64,000 nucleotides of DNA from Thermoanaerobaculia bacterium (GTDB lineage Bacteria; Acidobacteriota; Thermoanaerobaculia; Multivoradales; Multivoraceae). Position numbers and translations under genes: made by a program. Where the stretch lies: contig JAJEBV010000001.1 in the NCBI GenBank assembly GCA_022822365.1, forward strand, positions 145,741 to 209,740. The letters run 5' to 3'. Positions 39,031 through 49,644 of the stretch are shown here, one piece after another. The first letter of the stretch is position 1. Every line of letters begins with the position of its first letter. Below the pieces are notes generated by a model. It searched no databases. It saw only the letters and a list, made by a program, of their open reading frames with translations, and had not been told where the DNA came from.

Positions 39031-39096
39031 TCGCCGCTTCGCGGCGCGCTTCCCAGCCGCCTTCGGCGGCAGCGGGTCAGAAGACCCGCGCACCCA
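39031..39096. repeat. Palindromic repeat copy supplying the proS stop codon
   Basis: TCGCCGCTTCGCGGCG, then AGCCGCCTTCGGCGGC, then AGCGGGTCAGAAGACCCGC and GCACCC. The reverse strand reads GGTGCGCGGGTCTTCTGA, which is the last five codons (Gly-Ala-Arg-Val-Phe) and stop of proS. The element fills the 48-bp gap between the convergent corC-like and proS genes and overlaps the last codons of proS. Confidence 0.92.
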
Positions 39097-40828
39097 TCAG
39101 CCGGCCGAGAACGGCCTTCGACACCTCAGCGAGCGGCACGACCTCGCGCTCGCCGTCCAGCCGGTTCGATACTTCCGCGCCACCGGCCCGAAGCGAGCGG
39201 GCGCCGACCACCACCCGCACCGGGAAACCGACCAGGTCGGCGTCCTTGAACTTGACGCCCGGCCGCTCGCGGCGGTCGTCGTAGAGGACGTCGAAACCGC
39301 CCGGGGCGAGCGCCGCCTCGAGTTCCTCGTAGAGACCGTCCGCCGCCGAGCGCACGGCTTCGTCGCCGGGGTCGAGCGAGCTGAGCACGACCGTGAAGGG
39401 CGCGAGCGGCGCGGGCCAGACGATGCCGTCGTCGTCGTGCCCCTGCTCGATCGCCGCCGCCGCCGTGCGGCCGACACCGAGGCCGTAGCAGCCCATCTCC
39501 GCCGGCCGGAGTTTCCCCTGCTCGTCGGTGAAGGTGCAGTTCATCTTCCCGGAGTAGGCGGTGCCCAGCTTGAAGATGTGGCCGACCTCGATGCCCCGCG
39601 AGATGCGGAGTACGCCGGCGCTGCAGCGCGGGCAGGGGTCGGCGGCCTCGGCGGTCATCACGTCGACCCGTTCGAGCGGACGCGCGCTCGCCACGTCCCG
39701 GTCCCAGCGCACGGAGACGAGGTGCTCGTCGCCGGCGTTGGCGCCGCAGACGAAACCGGTGAGAGCGCGCGCCGACTCGTCGACCACGAGTCGCACCTCG
39801 GGCGAAAGGCCGACCGGACCCGAGAAGCCGAGCGGACCGCCCGTCGCCTCCGCCACCTGCTCGGCCGAAGCGAGCCGCAGCCCGAGGCCGCCCAGCACGT
39901 TCAGCAGCTTGACCTCGTTCACCTCGCGGTCGCCGCGGATCGCGACCGCCGCCAGCCCGTCGTCCGTCTCGTAGATCAGCGTCTTGACGACGAGGGCCCG
40001 GTCGACCTCGAGCATCCCGGCGACCTCGGCCACCGTCGTCGCCCCCGGGGTCGAAACCCGGCGGGCCTCGCCGTTGCCGCTGCCACCGCCCTGCTCCGGG
40101 GGCGGCAGCGCGCCGATCTCCGCCCGCTCGACGTTCGCGCCGTAGCCGCAGGCCGCGCAACTCGCCACCGCGCTCTCGCCGGTGTCGGCGAGCACCATGA
40201 ACTCGTGCGACGAGGAACCGCCGATCGTGCCCTGGTCCGCCTCGACCACGGAGTACTCGAGCCCGCAGGCCTCGAAGATGCGCGAGTACGCGGAGTACAT
40301 CGCCTGGTAGCTCCGGTCGAGCCCCTCCTCCGTGGCGTCGAAGGAGTAGGCGTCCTTCATGATGAACTCCCGGCCGCGCATGAGCCCGAACCGGGGACGG
40401 ATCTCGTCCCGGAACTTGGTCTGGATCTGGAACAGGTTGAGCGGCATCTGCCGGTAGCTCTTCACGTCGCGCCGCACGAGGTCGGTGATGACCTCCTCGT
40501 GGGTCGGACCGAAACAGAACCGCCGGCCGTGACGGTCCTCCATCCGCAGCAGCTCGGGGCCGTACTTGAACCAGCGCTCCGACTCCTCCCAGAGCTCGGC
40601 GGGCTGGATCGCCGGCATCGAGAGCTCGACCGCTCCCGCCCGCTCCATCTCGCGGCGGACGATCGCCATCAGCTTGCGCGCGGTCCTCCAGCCGGCCGGC
40701 TGCATCGTGTAGATCCCCGCGGCGAGCCGCCGCACCAGTCCGGCGCGCGCCATCAACTGGTGACTGATCACCTCGGCGTCCCGCGGCGCCTCGCGGGCGG
40801 TCATCAGGTAGTAGTGGCTCCAGCGCAT
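39077..40828 (-). CDS. proS: Prolyl-tRNA synthetase (bacterial type, with YbaK editing insert)
   Basis: 583 aa from ATG 40828. Bacterial ProRS features are complete: MRWSHYYLMTAREAPRDAEV, motif 1-2 region FGPTHEEVITDLVRRDVKSYRQMP and FRDEIRPRFGLMRGREFIMKDAYSF, the INS editing domain (KTLIYETDDGLAAVAIRGDR), motif 3 GCYGLGVGRTAAAAIEQ and an anticodon-binding domain. The last residues (GARVF) and the stop come from a palindromic repeat, so the native C-terminus may have been trimmed or extended by a few residues. Confidence 0.96.
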   Translation of the reverse strand: MRWSHYYLMTAREAPRDAEVISHQLMARAGLVRRLAAGIYTMQPAGWRTARKLMAIVRREMERAGAVELSMPAIQPAELWEESERWFKYGPELLRMEDRHGRRFCFGPTHEEVITDLVRRDVKSYRQMPLNLFQIQTKFRDEIRPRFGLMRGREFIMKDAYSFDATEEGLDRSYQAMYSAYSRIFEACGLEYSVVEADQGTIGGSSSHEFMVLADTGESAVASCAACGYGANVERAEIGALPPPEQGGGSGNGEARRVSTPGATTVAEVAGMLEVDRALVVKTLIYETDDGLAAVAIRGDREVNEVKLLNVLGGLGLRLASAEQVAEATGGPLGFSGPVGLSPEVRLVVDESARALTGFVCGANAGDEHLVSVRWDRDVASARPLERVDVMTAEAADPCPRCSAGVLRISRGIEVGHIFKLGTAYSGKMNCTFTDEQGKLRPAEMGCYGLGVGRTAAAAIEQGHDDDGIVWPAPLAPFTVVLSSLDPGDEAVRSAADGLYEELEAALAPGGFDVLYDDRRERPGVKFKDADLVGFPVRVVVGARSLRAGGAEVSNRLDGEREVVPLAEVSKAVLGRLMGARVF

Positions 40829-40877
40829 CGTGGCTCTCCGGCCGCGGAGATTACTAACAAGTAGGCTCACCGCCGCG

Positions 40878-42707
40878 ATGTACTGCCAGGTCTGCGGCGC
40901 GCGGAACGAGGACGACGCGGAGTACTGCCAGCGCTGCCGGCAGAAGCTGATGGTGCTCTCCGGCTCCGCCGTCTCGGGCGAGGAGACGCTCGACGCCGGC
41001 GACGAGGAGTTCTCCCTCGACGAGCACCTGCTGGAACGGATCTCGATCCTCGAGGAGGTTCTCAAGCGCACCGGCGAGACGGTGCAGAAGGTCCTGAGCG
41101 CCATGGAGCGGCAGGAGGAGAGCATCCTCGTCCATCACGCCGGCATGCTGGCCCTGCGCGACATCCTGGAACGACAGGACGTGATCAACGCTGCCGAATG
41201 GAGCGACCTCTGGGAGTCCAAGATGGACTACCAGTTCCTGGTGCTGGAGAAGCGCGAGCGTTTCGCGGCGGTCAAGGACAGCGTACTGGGGCTCTACGAG
41301 GGCGGCCGGCGCCCCGCCTTCACGCAGCTCCTGGAGGAAGCGGAACACGCACTGAACGGGCTGGACCTGGCCCGCGCGATGAAAGCGCTGGAGGCGGCGG
41401 CCGGCCTCGACCGCCGCAACCACGAACTGGCCAGGTTCCTGGGCGAATCGCACTTCCAGGAAGGCCAACTGGAACGCGCGCTGGAACACTTCGACCGTCT
41501 GCTGGAGACCAGGCCGGATCACGTCCAGGGTCTCGTCTACACCGGCGTCATCCAACTCCAGCAGGGCGACGGGCAGCGCGGCCAGGAGCTGCTGGAGCGG
41601 GCCGTGATCCAGCATCCGGACGCGTTCCTGCCGCACTTCTGCCTGGGAGCGTCGCTCGCCGGCCGCGGGCAGTTGAAGTCCGCCGCCGCGTTCCTGGAGC
41701 GCGCGGTCGAGATCGACGTCGTGCCGCAGGCGCTCTACCTGCTCGGCCGCTGCCACTACGAGATGGGCCGCCTGAAGGGCGCGATCGACTCACTGAGCCG
41801 GGCGGTTCAGGCCGATCCCGCTTTCGAGGAGTGCCATCACCTCCTCGGTCTCTGCTACCTGGACCGGGGCTGGAACCGCAAGGCTCTCGCCGCGTTCCGC
41901 ACGGCCCAGCAACTGAACCCCAGGCGCATGCGCTACCGCGACATGGTGGCCTACCTCTCCGGGCGCTCCGGCGCCGACCTGCCCCGCACCAGCCCCGCCG
42001 CGGCGGACTGGGTCAGCCGCGGTGAGCAGGCGATCCGCTCCGGCGACGCGCCGGAAGCGCTCCGCTGCTACCGCGAGGCGCTCGCGCTCGACCCGGAGAA
42101 CCCGGCTCTGCTGATGTCCTACGCCCTGGCCTGCCTCCGCCTCGACCGCATCCAGGAGATCCGCCCGCTGACCGAGCGGGTCCTGGCATCGAACCCGGGC
42201 GAGATGCTGCGGGCGACGGCCTACGCGACCCTGATCGAGGCGCTGCGCAGCGAGGGCAAGTACAGGGACGCGAACGACGCGGGACGGCGGCTGCTCGACG
42301 AGGCCGGCTCCAACTTCTCGAAGAGCATCGCCTACTACGAGATGGCGTACAACCTGGCGGAGATGGACGAGGAACTCGACCAGGCGCTCGACTTCGCGCG
42401 CCGTTCCCTCGAGCACGCCCCGGAGGAACTGCGCCAGTTCCCCCTGGCGGCCCTGGGCTGGGTTCACTACAAGCGCCGGGAGCTGGACGAGGCGATCGAC
42501 TTCCTGTCCCAGTCGACCGAACTCGGACCGTCGACCGCGGCGCTCACCCGCCTGGGCATGGCGCTCCTCGCATCGGGCGACGAGGACGGGGCGCGCGGCG
42601 CCCTGGCCCAGGCCCGTCGACTCGACGAGCGCGGCGGGGCGATCGAGGAGAAGATGATGGAGTTCATGAAGGACTCCGCGCGCATCATCGAGCGCGTGCG
42701 CGGCTAG
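40878..42707 (+). CDS. Zinc-ribbon protein with long TPR array
   Basis: 609 aa from ATG 40878. It opens with a zinc ribbon (MYCQVCGARNEDDAEYCQRC, two CxxC), then an acidic stretch and a coiled coil (SILEEVLKRTGETVQKVLSA). From about residue 160 come tandem tetratricopeptide repeats (ALEHFDRLLETRPDHVQGL, AIDSLSRAVQADPAFEEC, ALRCYREALALDPENPALLM and others). No catalytic domain or signal peptide is seen; a cytosolic scaffold is likely. Partners cannot be inferred. It is divergent from proS. Confidence 0.85.
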   Translation: MYCQVCGARNEDDAEYCQRCRQKLMVLSGSAVSGEETLDAGDEEFSLDEHLLERISILEEVLKRTGETVQKVLSAMERQEESILVHHAGMLALRDILERQDVINAAEWSDLWESKMDYQFLVLEKRERFAAVKDSVLGLYEGGRRPAFTQLLEEAEHALNGLDLARAMKALEAAAGLDRRNHELARFLGESHFQEGQLERALEHFDRLLETRPDHVQGLVYTGVIQLQQGDGQRGQELLERAVIQHPDAFLPHFCLGASLAGRGQLKSAAAFLERAVEIDVVPQALYLLGRCHYEMGRLKGAIDSLSRAVQADPAFEECHHLLGLCYLDRGWNRKALAAFRTAQQLNPRRMRYRDMVAYLSGRSGADLPRTSPAAADWVSRGEQAIRSGDAPEALRCYREALALDPENPALLMSYALACLRLDRIQEIRPLTERVLASNPGEMLRATAYATLIEALRSEGKYRDANDAGRRLLDEAGSNFSKSIAYYEMAYNLAEMDEELDQALDFARRSLEHAPEELRQFPLAALGWVHYKRRELDEAIDFLSQSTELGPSTAALTRLGMALLASGDEDGARGALAQARRLDERGGAIEEKMMEFMKDSARIIERVRG

Positions 42708-42736
42708 CGAAGGACGGGCTTCGCCCGGCGACTTCT

Positions 42737-42777
42737 CGCCGCCTTCGGCGGCAGCGGGTCAGAGGACCCGCGCACCA
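42737..42777. repeat. Palindromic repeat copy supplying a stop codon
   Basis: CGCCGCCTTCGGCGGC then AGCGGGTCAGAGGACCCGC and GCACC. On the reverse strand GGTGCGCGGGTCCTCTGA gives Gly-Ala-Arg-Val-Leu-stop, the end of the next gene. It lies between convergent genes, directly after the TPR gene. Confidence 0.9.
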
Positions 42778-43730
42778 ACGAACCACCGATCGCGGCGGCC
42801 GAGCCGGCTGTCCAGCGTGGCGCCGATGCCGACGCACGTGACGACGGTCCACGCCCAGCCGCCGGCGTACGGCGCCATCTTGACGAGGCCCAGGGCCAGA
42901 AGCCCGCACAGGGCGGCGGCCAGCGGGCGGCCGGCCAGGCCCAGGCGGTCGGGCAGCAGGCGGGCGCCCACCGCCAGGAACACCGCCGCCGTGCCCCACA
43001 GCTTGCAGACGAGGATCGCCACTCCACAGACGGCGAGCAGGGGCGCGCCGACCAGCGCCGGCGCCGCCGCGGTCAGCACGGCGAAGGTCACGGCCACGGC
43101 GAGCACCGCCACCAGGCCGGTGAAGAAGTTGCGGAACGGCCGTTCGAGCACGCTCTGCGCCGTCGACGTCAACGCCGGATCGAAACCGGCCACCAGTACC
43201 AGCGTCACCAGCAGCCAGGCGAGCAGCAGGGCCAGGTTCAGCAGCGCCACCGCCGGGGACAGCGCGGCCTGGCCGAGGACCGGCCCTTCCGCCAGGACAA
43301 GCAGCGAAGACGGCGCCCGCGGGTACGCCACGGTACGGCCCTCGACGGCAGCCCCCGACTCCGCGTCCACCCGGCCACCCAGCACGAAGACGTCGCCGAA
43401 GAGCCGCGCCAGCGGACCCAGTTCGACATCGCCTCCCAGCACGATCACATCGCCCTGGACGACGCCGTCGATGCGGGCGTCGCCGTTCAGGACGACCGCG
43501 TCCGAACGCGCCTCGCCACGAAGCTCCAGGTCTCTTCCGATGGCGACGACCTGGTCCCGGGCAACGGCGTCCGGGGCGACCACCACGGCCGGCGCCCCGG
43601 ATCCCGCCGAGGACTCCGGCGCCGCGCAGCTCAGCGACGCCGCGGCGAACGCGCACACGACGAGGCCATGGGCGGCCGGCTTGAGGCGTTGCTTCAGCAC
43701 GGGACGGCGACCATCGTAGCCGCCGCGCAC
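42759..43730 (-). CDS. Bactofilin-like polymer-forming domain with membrane region, exported
   Basis: 323 aa from GTG 43730, abutting the anti-sigma stop. A signal peptide with a lipobox-like SLSC (Cys about 35) is followed by a right-handed beta-helix-like region with bactofilin-type periodicity (AIGRDLELRGEARSDAVVLN, GVVQGDVIVLGGDVELGPLA), then five or so transmembrane helices. This layout is common next to ECF/anti-sigma pairs, and a role in envelope stress or surface polymers is inferred. The last residues (GARVL) and stop come from a palindromic repeat. Confidence 0.72.
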   Translation of the reverse strand: MRGGYDGRRPVLKQRLKPAAHGLVVCAFAAASLSCAAPESSAGSGAPAVVVAPDAVARDQVVAIGRDLELRGEARSDAVVLNGDARIDGVVQGDVIVLGGDVELGPLARLFGDVFVLGGRVDAESGAAVEGRTVAYPRAPSSLLVLAEGPVLGQAALSPAVALLNLALLLAWLLVTLVLVAGFDPALTSTAQSVLERPFRNFFTGLVAVLAVAVTFAVLTAAAPALVGAPLLAVCGVAILVCKLWGTAAVFLAVGARLLPDRLGLAGRPLAAALCGLLALGLVKMAPYAGGWAWTVVTCVGIGATLDSRLGRRDRWFVGARVL

Positions 43731-44297
43731 CTAGCGTCGGGAGTCTTGCCGCACCGACGCTTTCGAACCCCGCCGGAGCAGCGAGAACAGGAGGCCGGCA
43801 AGACCCACGACCGCCGCGGCGCCGACGAGCAGCGTCGGCGTCGCCGGCTCCAGGGCCGAGGACATCGCCACGTTGAGACCGCGCCAGGAAGCGTCGAGCA
43901 GGCCGGCGCCGAGCATGCCGAGGGTTGCCCCGAAGTCGAACAGGGTCGCCGCCGCGGAAGCCGCCGACCCGGCCGCCGGCGCGAGGGTCGCGAGCAGCGC
44001 CAGCGCGCCGCCGAACAGAGCGACCAGGGCCGCGGCGGCCACGGCGGCGCGGCGGCGGCCGCCGCGGAGTGGCGCGTGGACGTCGACGGCCAGCGACTCG
44101 GGCGAGAGCCGTTCCGCCGCCAGGAGCTCGTGAAGCGCCGACAGATCCCGCGCCTCGTCCCGGCACGCCGGGCATTCGGCCATGTGCTGCTCCGCCGACC
44201 GCCGCTCGGCCTCGCTGACGGCGCCGTCGACCCAGGCGTCTATCAACTCGGCGTGGGCGCAGGAAGCCATCCCGTCCGACCTGTCTGAACTCGTCAT
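43731..44297 (-). CDS. Anti-sigma factor with zinc-finger (ZAS) domain
   Basis: 188 aa. The N-terminal ZAS domain has the His-x3-Cys-x2-Cys motif (HMAECPAC, His38, Cys42, Cys45) preceded by CAHAELIDAWVDGAVSEAER. Two hydrophobic segments (about 84-107 and 156-175) anchor it in the inner membrane, with an Ala-rich periplasmic part. It lies 21 bp downstream of an ECF sigma gene, its likely target, and releases it on envelope signals. Confidence 0.9.
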   Translation of the reverse strand: MTSSDRSDGMASCAHAELIDAWVDGAVSEAERRSAEQHMAECPACRDEARDLSALHELLAAERLSPESLAVDVHAPLRGGRRRAAVAAAALVALFGGALALLATLAPAAGSAASAAATLFDFGATLGMLGAGLLDASWRGLNVAMSSALEPATPTLLVGAAAVVGLAGLLFSLLRRGSKASVRQDSRR

Positions 44298-44318
44298 CGC
44301 CGTTACTCCCGCCGTCCG

Positions 44319-44906
44319 TCAGTCGGTGAGGTAGTCGGCCAGCCGGGCCTTCAGCATCCGGCGGCCGCGAAACAACTTGTTCTTGACGGTGCCCAGGGGC
44401 ATGCCCTTGAACTCCGCGATCTCTTCGTAGGTCATCTCGGCGAAGTGTCTCAACTGGATCAACTCGCGGTACTCCTCTCTGAGTCCGTCGATCGCGGCGC
44501 CGATGGCGTGGCGCCGTTCCAGGTTCCGCAGCGTCCGGTAGGGGTCCCTTTCCTCGCTCTCAAACTCCCGCTCCTGCACCTGCCCGTCCGCGCCGACCCG
44601 CTGAATCGGAACCAGCTTCAGACGCCGCTTCCGGATCAGGTCGATCGCGGCATTCCTCGCCACCCGAAACAGCCATGTCGAAAATCGGTACTGGGGGTTG
44701 TAACGGTCGAGGGCCCGGTAGACCCTCAGAAACACTTCCTGCGAAAGCTCTTCGGACTCCTGTGCGTTGCCGAGGAAGCGATTCAGGTAGTTGATCAGCC
44801 GTCCCCGGTACCTCTCCACGAGGTCGGTGTACAGGGCGGCCTCGCCCTCCAGAATCGCAGCCACCAACTCTTCGTCGGTCGCCCGAGTTGCCTCCACAGC
44901 CTTCAC
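44319..44906 (-). CDS. ECF-type RNA polymerase sigma factor (RpoE-like)
   Basis: 195 aa from GTG 44906. Region 2 is clear (LYTDLVERYRGRLINYLNRF, RFSTWLFRVARNAAIDLIRK) and region 4 too (LREEYRELIQLRHFAEMTYE, MPLGTVKNKLFRGRRMLKAR). The group resembles RpoE-like sigma factors with a membrane anti-sigma. It drives an operon with the anti-sigma and polymer-forming proteins. The divergent ccm operon starts 150 bp away; whether this sigma controls it is unknown. Confidence 0.95.
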   Translation of the reverse strand: MKAVEATRATDEELVAAILEGEAALYTDLVERYRGRLINYLNRFLGNAQESEELSQEVFLRVYRALDRYNPQYRFSTWLFRVARNAAIDLIRKRRLKLVPIQRVGADGQVQEREFESEERDPYRTLRNLERRHAIGAAIDGLREEYRELIQLRHFAEMTYEEIAEFKGMPLGTVKNKLFRGRRMLKARLADYLTD

Positions 44907-45056
44907 CTACGTCGCCAGCGTCCGTTTGTTGCGCGGCGGCGCGAAAGGGAGGCGAACCGGCCGGCCGCCACCGCGGCCACGGCTGCTGTAGCCTTCCGCC
45001 CGCGGCACGGACCGCCGCCGCGCTCCACCGCGTCGCAGAGAGTAACCGGGTCACCC
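44907..45056. promoter_or_regulatory. 150-bp divergent region, ECF sigma / ccm operon
   Basis: The two start codons point away from each other across 150 bp of GC-rich DNA without a gene. It should hold promoters for both operons, and ECF sigma genes are often autoregulated from such gaps. No promoter boxes are assigned with confidence. Confidence 0.35.
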
Positions 45057-45749
45057 TTGGCAAACCTGATCCACGCACGCGGGCTGGGCATCCGGTTCGG
45101 ACTTCACTGGGCGCTGGCCCACCTCGACCTCGACTTCGAGGCCGGAGGGCGGCTGCTGCTCGCCGGCGCCAACGGTTCCGGCAAGACGACCCTGCTCCGA
45201 CTGATCGCGGGGCTCCGCCGGCCCACGGAGGGCCAACTGACCGTCGGCGGCAGGCGGCCCTTCGAGAACCGCGCCGGCGCCCGCCGCGAACTGTCCCTCG
45301 TCTCCCATCACGACTATCTCTACGACCGGCTGACCGCGATGGAGACGCTGCGGCTCTGGAGCGAACTCTGCGACGCCGACCCGAACCGCGGGCGGCTCGC
45401 CGACCTGCTCGAGGAGGTCGGGCTCGAAGCCGCGGCCGACCGCCAGGTGGGCGGCTTCTCCGCCGGCATGAGAAAGCGGCTGATCCTCGCCCGCTGCCGT
45501 CTCGAGAACCCGCGGCTGCTGCTTCTCGACGAACCGTTCGCGGCGCTCGATCCCGAGGGCCAGACCCTGGTCGAGCGCTGGATCGAACGCTTCGCGGAGG
45601 GCGGCGGCTCCCTGATCGTCGCCTCCCACGCGATCGAGCGGGCCTCCCGGCTATGCCGGCAGGCGCTCCTGCTCGAGCAGGGCCAGGCCGCCTGGCACGG
45701 CGAGGCTGCGGGGCTCGACGCCGCCTGGCGCCGGAGGCTCGGACAGTGA
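45057..45749 (+). CDS. ccmA: Cytochrome c maturation ABC ATPase CcmA
   Basis: 230 aa if started at TTG 45057; the frame stays open upstream so the start is uncertain. Walker A is AGANGSGKTTLLRLIAG, the signature is GGFSAGMRKRLILARC, and Walker B is LLLLDEPFAALDPEG. CcmA hydrolyses ATP to release holo-CcmE from the CcmABCD complex. ccmB follows with a GTGA overlap, opening a nearly gap-free ccm operon. Confidence 0.9.
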   Translation: MANLIHARGLGIRFGLHWALAHLDLDFEAGGRLLLAGANGSGKTTLLRLIAGLRRPTEGQLTVGGRRPFENRAGARRELSLVSHHDYLYDRLTAMETLRLWSELCDADPNRGRLADLLEEVGLEAAADRQVGGFSAGMRKRLILARCRLENPRLLLLDEPFAALDPEGQTLVERWIERFAEGGGSLIVASHAIERASRLCRQALLLEQGQAAWHGEAAGLDAAWRRRLGQ

Positions 45750-46426
45750 AGCTGGTCCGGCCGGTGCTCGTCCTCCTGCTGAAGGACCTGCGGGTCGAGT
45801 GGCGGGGACGGGTCCGCTTCCTCTCGATCGTCCTGTTCGGCGGCATCACCCTGGTCCTGTTCTCCTTCGCTATCGACACCGAGGGCGACATGGCGGCGTC
45901 GCTGGCGCCCGGATTTCTCACTCTGGCCCTGCTGCTCAGCTCGACCCTGGGCCTGTCCGAGTCCTTCCGCGTCGAGCGCGAGAACCGCTCCCTCGAGGGG
46001 CTGCTCCTGCTGCCGGTCGAGCCGGCGGTCCTGTTCTACGCCAAGGCGCTGGGCAACTTCGTGTTCCTCGCGATGCTGGCGCCGGTGCTCGTGCCCTCCG
46101 CGATCATCCTCTACAGCGTCGACACGGGGCCCGCCGGGTTCCTCGGCGTGATCGCCGTCTGGCTGCTCGCCGCCGCGGCCCTCGCCGCTACGGGCACGCT
46201 GTACGCGGCGATGACAAGCCGGGCCGCGAGCCAGGACGTCCTGCTGCCCCTGCTGCTCTTTCCCCTGGTCATCCCCGTGCTGATCGCGTCGGTCAAGAGC
46301 GCGGAGCTGCTGCTCCACGGGGATCCGATGGACCAGGCGCCGAGCTGGCTCCTGTTGCTGGCCGCCTTCGATGTAATCTACTGGGCGCTGGGAGGCGTGC
46401 TGGCGAAGGTCGCGATGGAGGAGTAG
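45746..46426 (+). CDS. ccmB: Cytochrome c maturation permease CcmB
   Basis: 226 aa from GTG 45746. Six hydrophobic helices and CcmB-like segments: LLLKDLRVEWRGRVRFLS, FRVERENRSLEGLLLLPVEP, FLAMLAPVLVPSAIILYS. CcmB is the membrane subunit paired with CcmA. It overlaps ccmA by 4 nt. After its stop the operon goes straight to the ccmD-like gene, skipping ccmC. Confidence 0.92.
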   Translation: MKLVRPVLVLLLKDLRVEWRGRVRFLSIVLFGGITLVLFSFAIDTEGDMAASLAPGFLTLALLLSSTLGLSESFRVERENRSLEGLLLLPVEPAVLFYAKALGNFVFLAMLAPVLVPSAIILYSVDTGPAGFLGVIAVWLLAAAALAATGTLYAAMTSRAASQDVLLPLLLFPLVIPVLIASVKSAELLLHGDPMDQAPSWLLLLAAFDVIYWALGGVLAKVAMEE

Positions 46427-46464
46427 GGCCTTCGCACCGGGGCCGGAGAGGGAGCCAAACGACC

Positions 46465-46653
46465 GTGGACGGCGTTATAGTTGGTGGTTGGGGATGGGTC
46501 ATCGCCGCCTATGGTTCGGCGGGCGTTGCTCTCCTCTTCTACGTCTACAGCCTCTTCGTCCGCCGGCGGCGGGTCGAGGCGAACGCTTCCTCACAGGACC
46601 AGAGCCCACAGGACCAGAGTCATGAGCACGGAACCCACGACGCCGACGCCTGA
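46465..46653 (+). CDS. ccmD: CcmD-like small membrane protein
   Basis: 62 aa from GTG 46465. One transmembrane helix (GWVIAAYGSAGVALLFYVYS) is followed by basic RRRR and a hydrophilic Gln/Ser/His-rich tail. CcmD helps CcmE join the CcmABC complex. The identity rests on size, topology, and position before ccmE, whose start lies inside this gene (32-nt overlap). A 38-bp gap separates it from ccmB, where ccmC is normally found. Confidence 0.75.
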   Translation: MDGVIVGGWGWVIAAYGSAGVALLFYVYSLFVRRRRVEANASSQDQSPQDQSHEHGTHDADA

Positions 46654-47109
46654 CGCCGGACCCGCTCCCCGGACCCGGCGGCTTCTCCTGCTGGCCGCGG
46701 GCGGGGCCGTGGCCGTGGCGCTCTCCGTGCTGGCCTTCGGCGACGTCGGCGAGAACCTCGTCTACTACTGGAGTCCGTCGGAACTCCACGAAGCGGGCCC
46801 CGAAGCCGTCGGCGCCAGCATCCGCCTCGGCGGGCTGGTGAAGGAGGGCTCCGTCAGCCGCAGCGACGACGGCCTGACCCTCGAGTTCACCGTCACCGAC
46901 GGCGCGGCCCAGGTCGACGTCAGGACCACCGCGGTGCCTCCGGCCATGTTCCGGGAGGGCATCGGCGTCGTCCTCGAGGGGACGATGAGCGAGAGCGGCC
47001 AGTTCACGACCGCGCGGCTGATGGTCAAGCACGACAACGAGTACCAGGCGCCCGACGTCGAAGACCAGCGCAGCATGGAGGAGTTGATCGAGTCCATGCA
47101 GTTCGACAC

Positions 47110-47113
<4 letters not shown>
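46622..47113 (+). CDS. ccmE: Heme chaperone CcmE
   Basis: 163 aa from ATG 46622. One N-terminal membrane helix (about 20-40), then the beta-barrel with a clear SIRLGGLVKEGSV and EFTVTDGAAQVDV. The heme-binding histidine is about residue 137 in LMVKHDNEYQAP; a tyrosine follows as in the classical HxxxY motif. It carries heme covalently in the periplasm to the CcmFH ligase. The stop overlaps the ccmF GTG. Confidence 0.93.
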
Positions 47114-49106
<1,993 letters not shown>

Positions 49107-49110
<4 letters not shown>

Positions 49111-49643
49111 ACCGCAGGGTCCTGCTCGTGGGTCTCGGCATCTCGCTGCCGCTGCTCGCGTTCCTCGGCTTCGCCTTCCGGCACGACCCGCAGATCGTCG
49201 AGTCGCCGCTCGTCGGCAAGCCGGCGCCCAACTTCCGGCTCGCCGACCTGGACGGCAACATCGTCGACCTGGCCGAACTGCGCGGCCAGCCGGTCATCGT
49301 CAACTTCTGGGCCACCTACTGCGTGCCCTGCCTGTACGAGCACCCACTGCTCATGGAAGGCGCGCGGCGCTGGCAGGGCGAGATCCACTTCCTCGGCGTC
49401 ATCTTCCAGGACGACCCCGAGACGATCGCGCAGTTCAACGCCGACTATGGAAGCTGGGGTCCGTCGCTGGTCGACGAGGGCGGCCGGGTCGCGATCGCCT
49501 ACGGAGTCTACGGACCCCCGGAGACCTTCTTCATCGACCGCGACGGCGTGATCGTCGAGAAGGCGATCGGCCAGGTATGGCCGGACCAGCTCCTGGACGT
49601 CGCCAACCGCATGCTCGCGCAGCCCGCCGCGGCGACCGGCTGA
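49107..49643 (+). CDS. ccmG: Thiol:disulfide oxidoreductase CcmG/DsbE
   Basis: 178 aa from ATG 49107 (ATGA overlap). A membrane anchor (about 6-23) precedes a thioredoxin fold with the active-site motif WATYCVPC and the typical GVYGPPETFFIDRDGVI cis-Pro loop. It keeps apocytochrome CxxCH cysteines reduced in the periplasm. Confidence 0.95.
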
Positions 49644-49644
49644 C

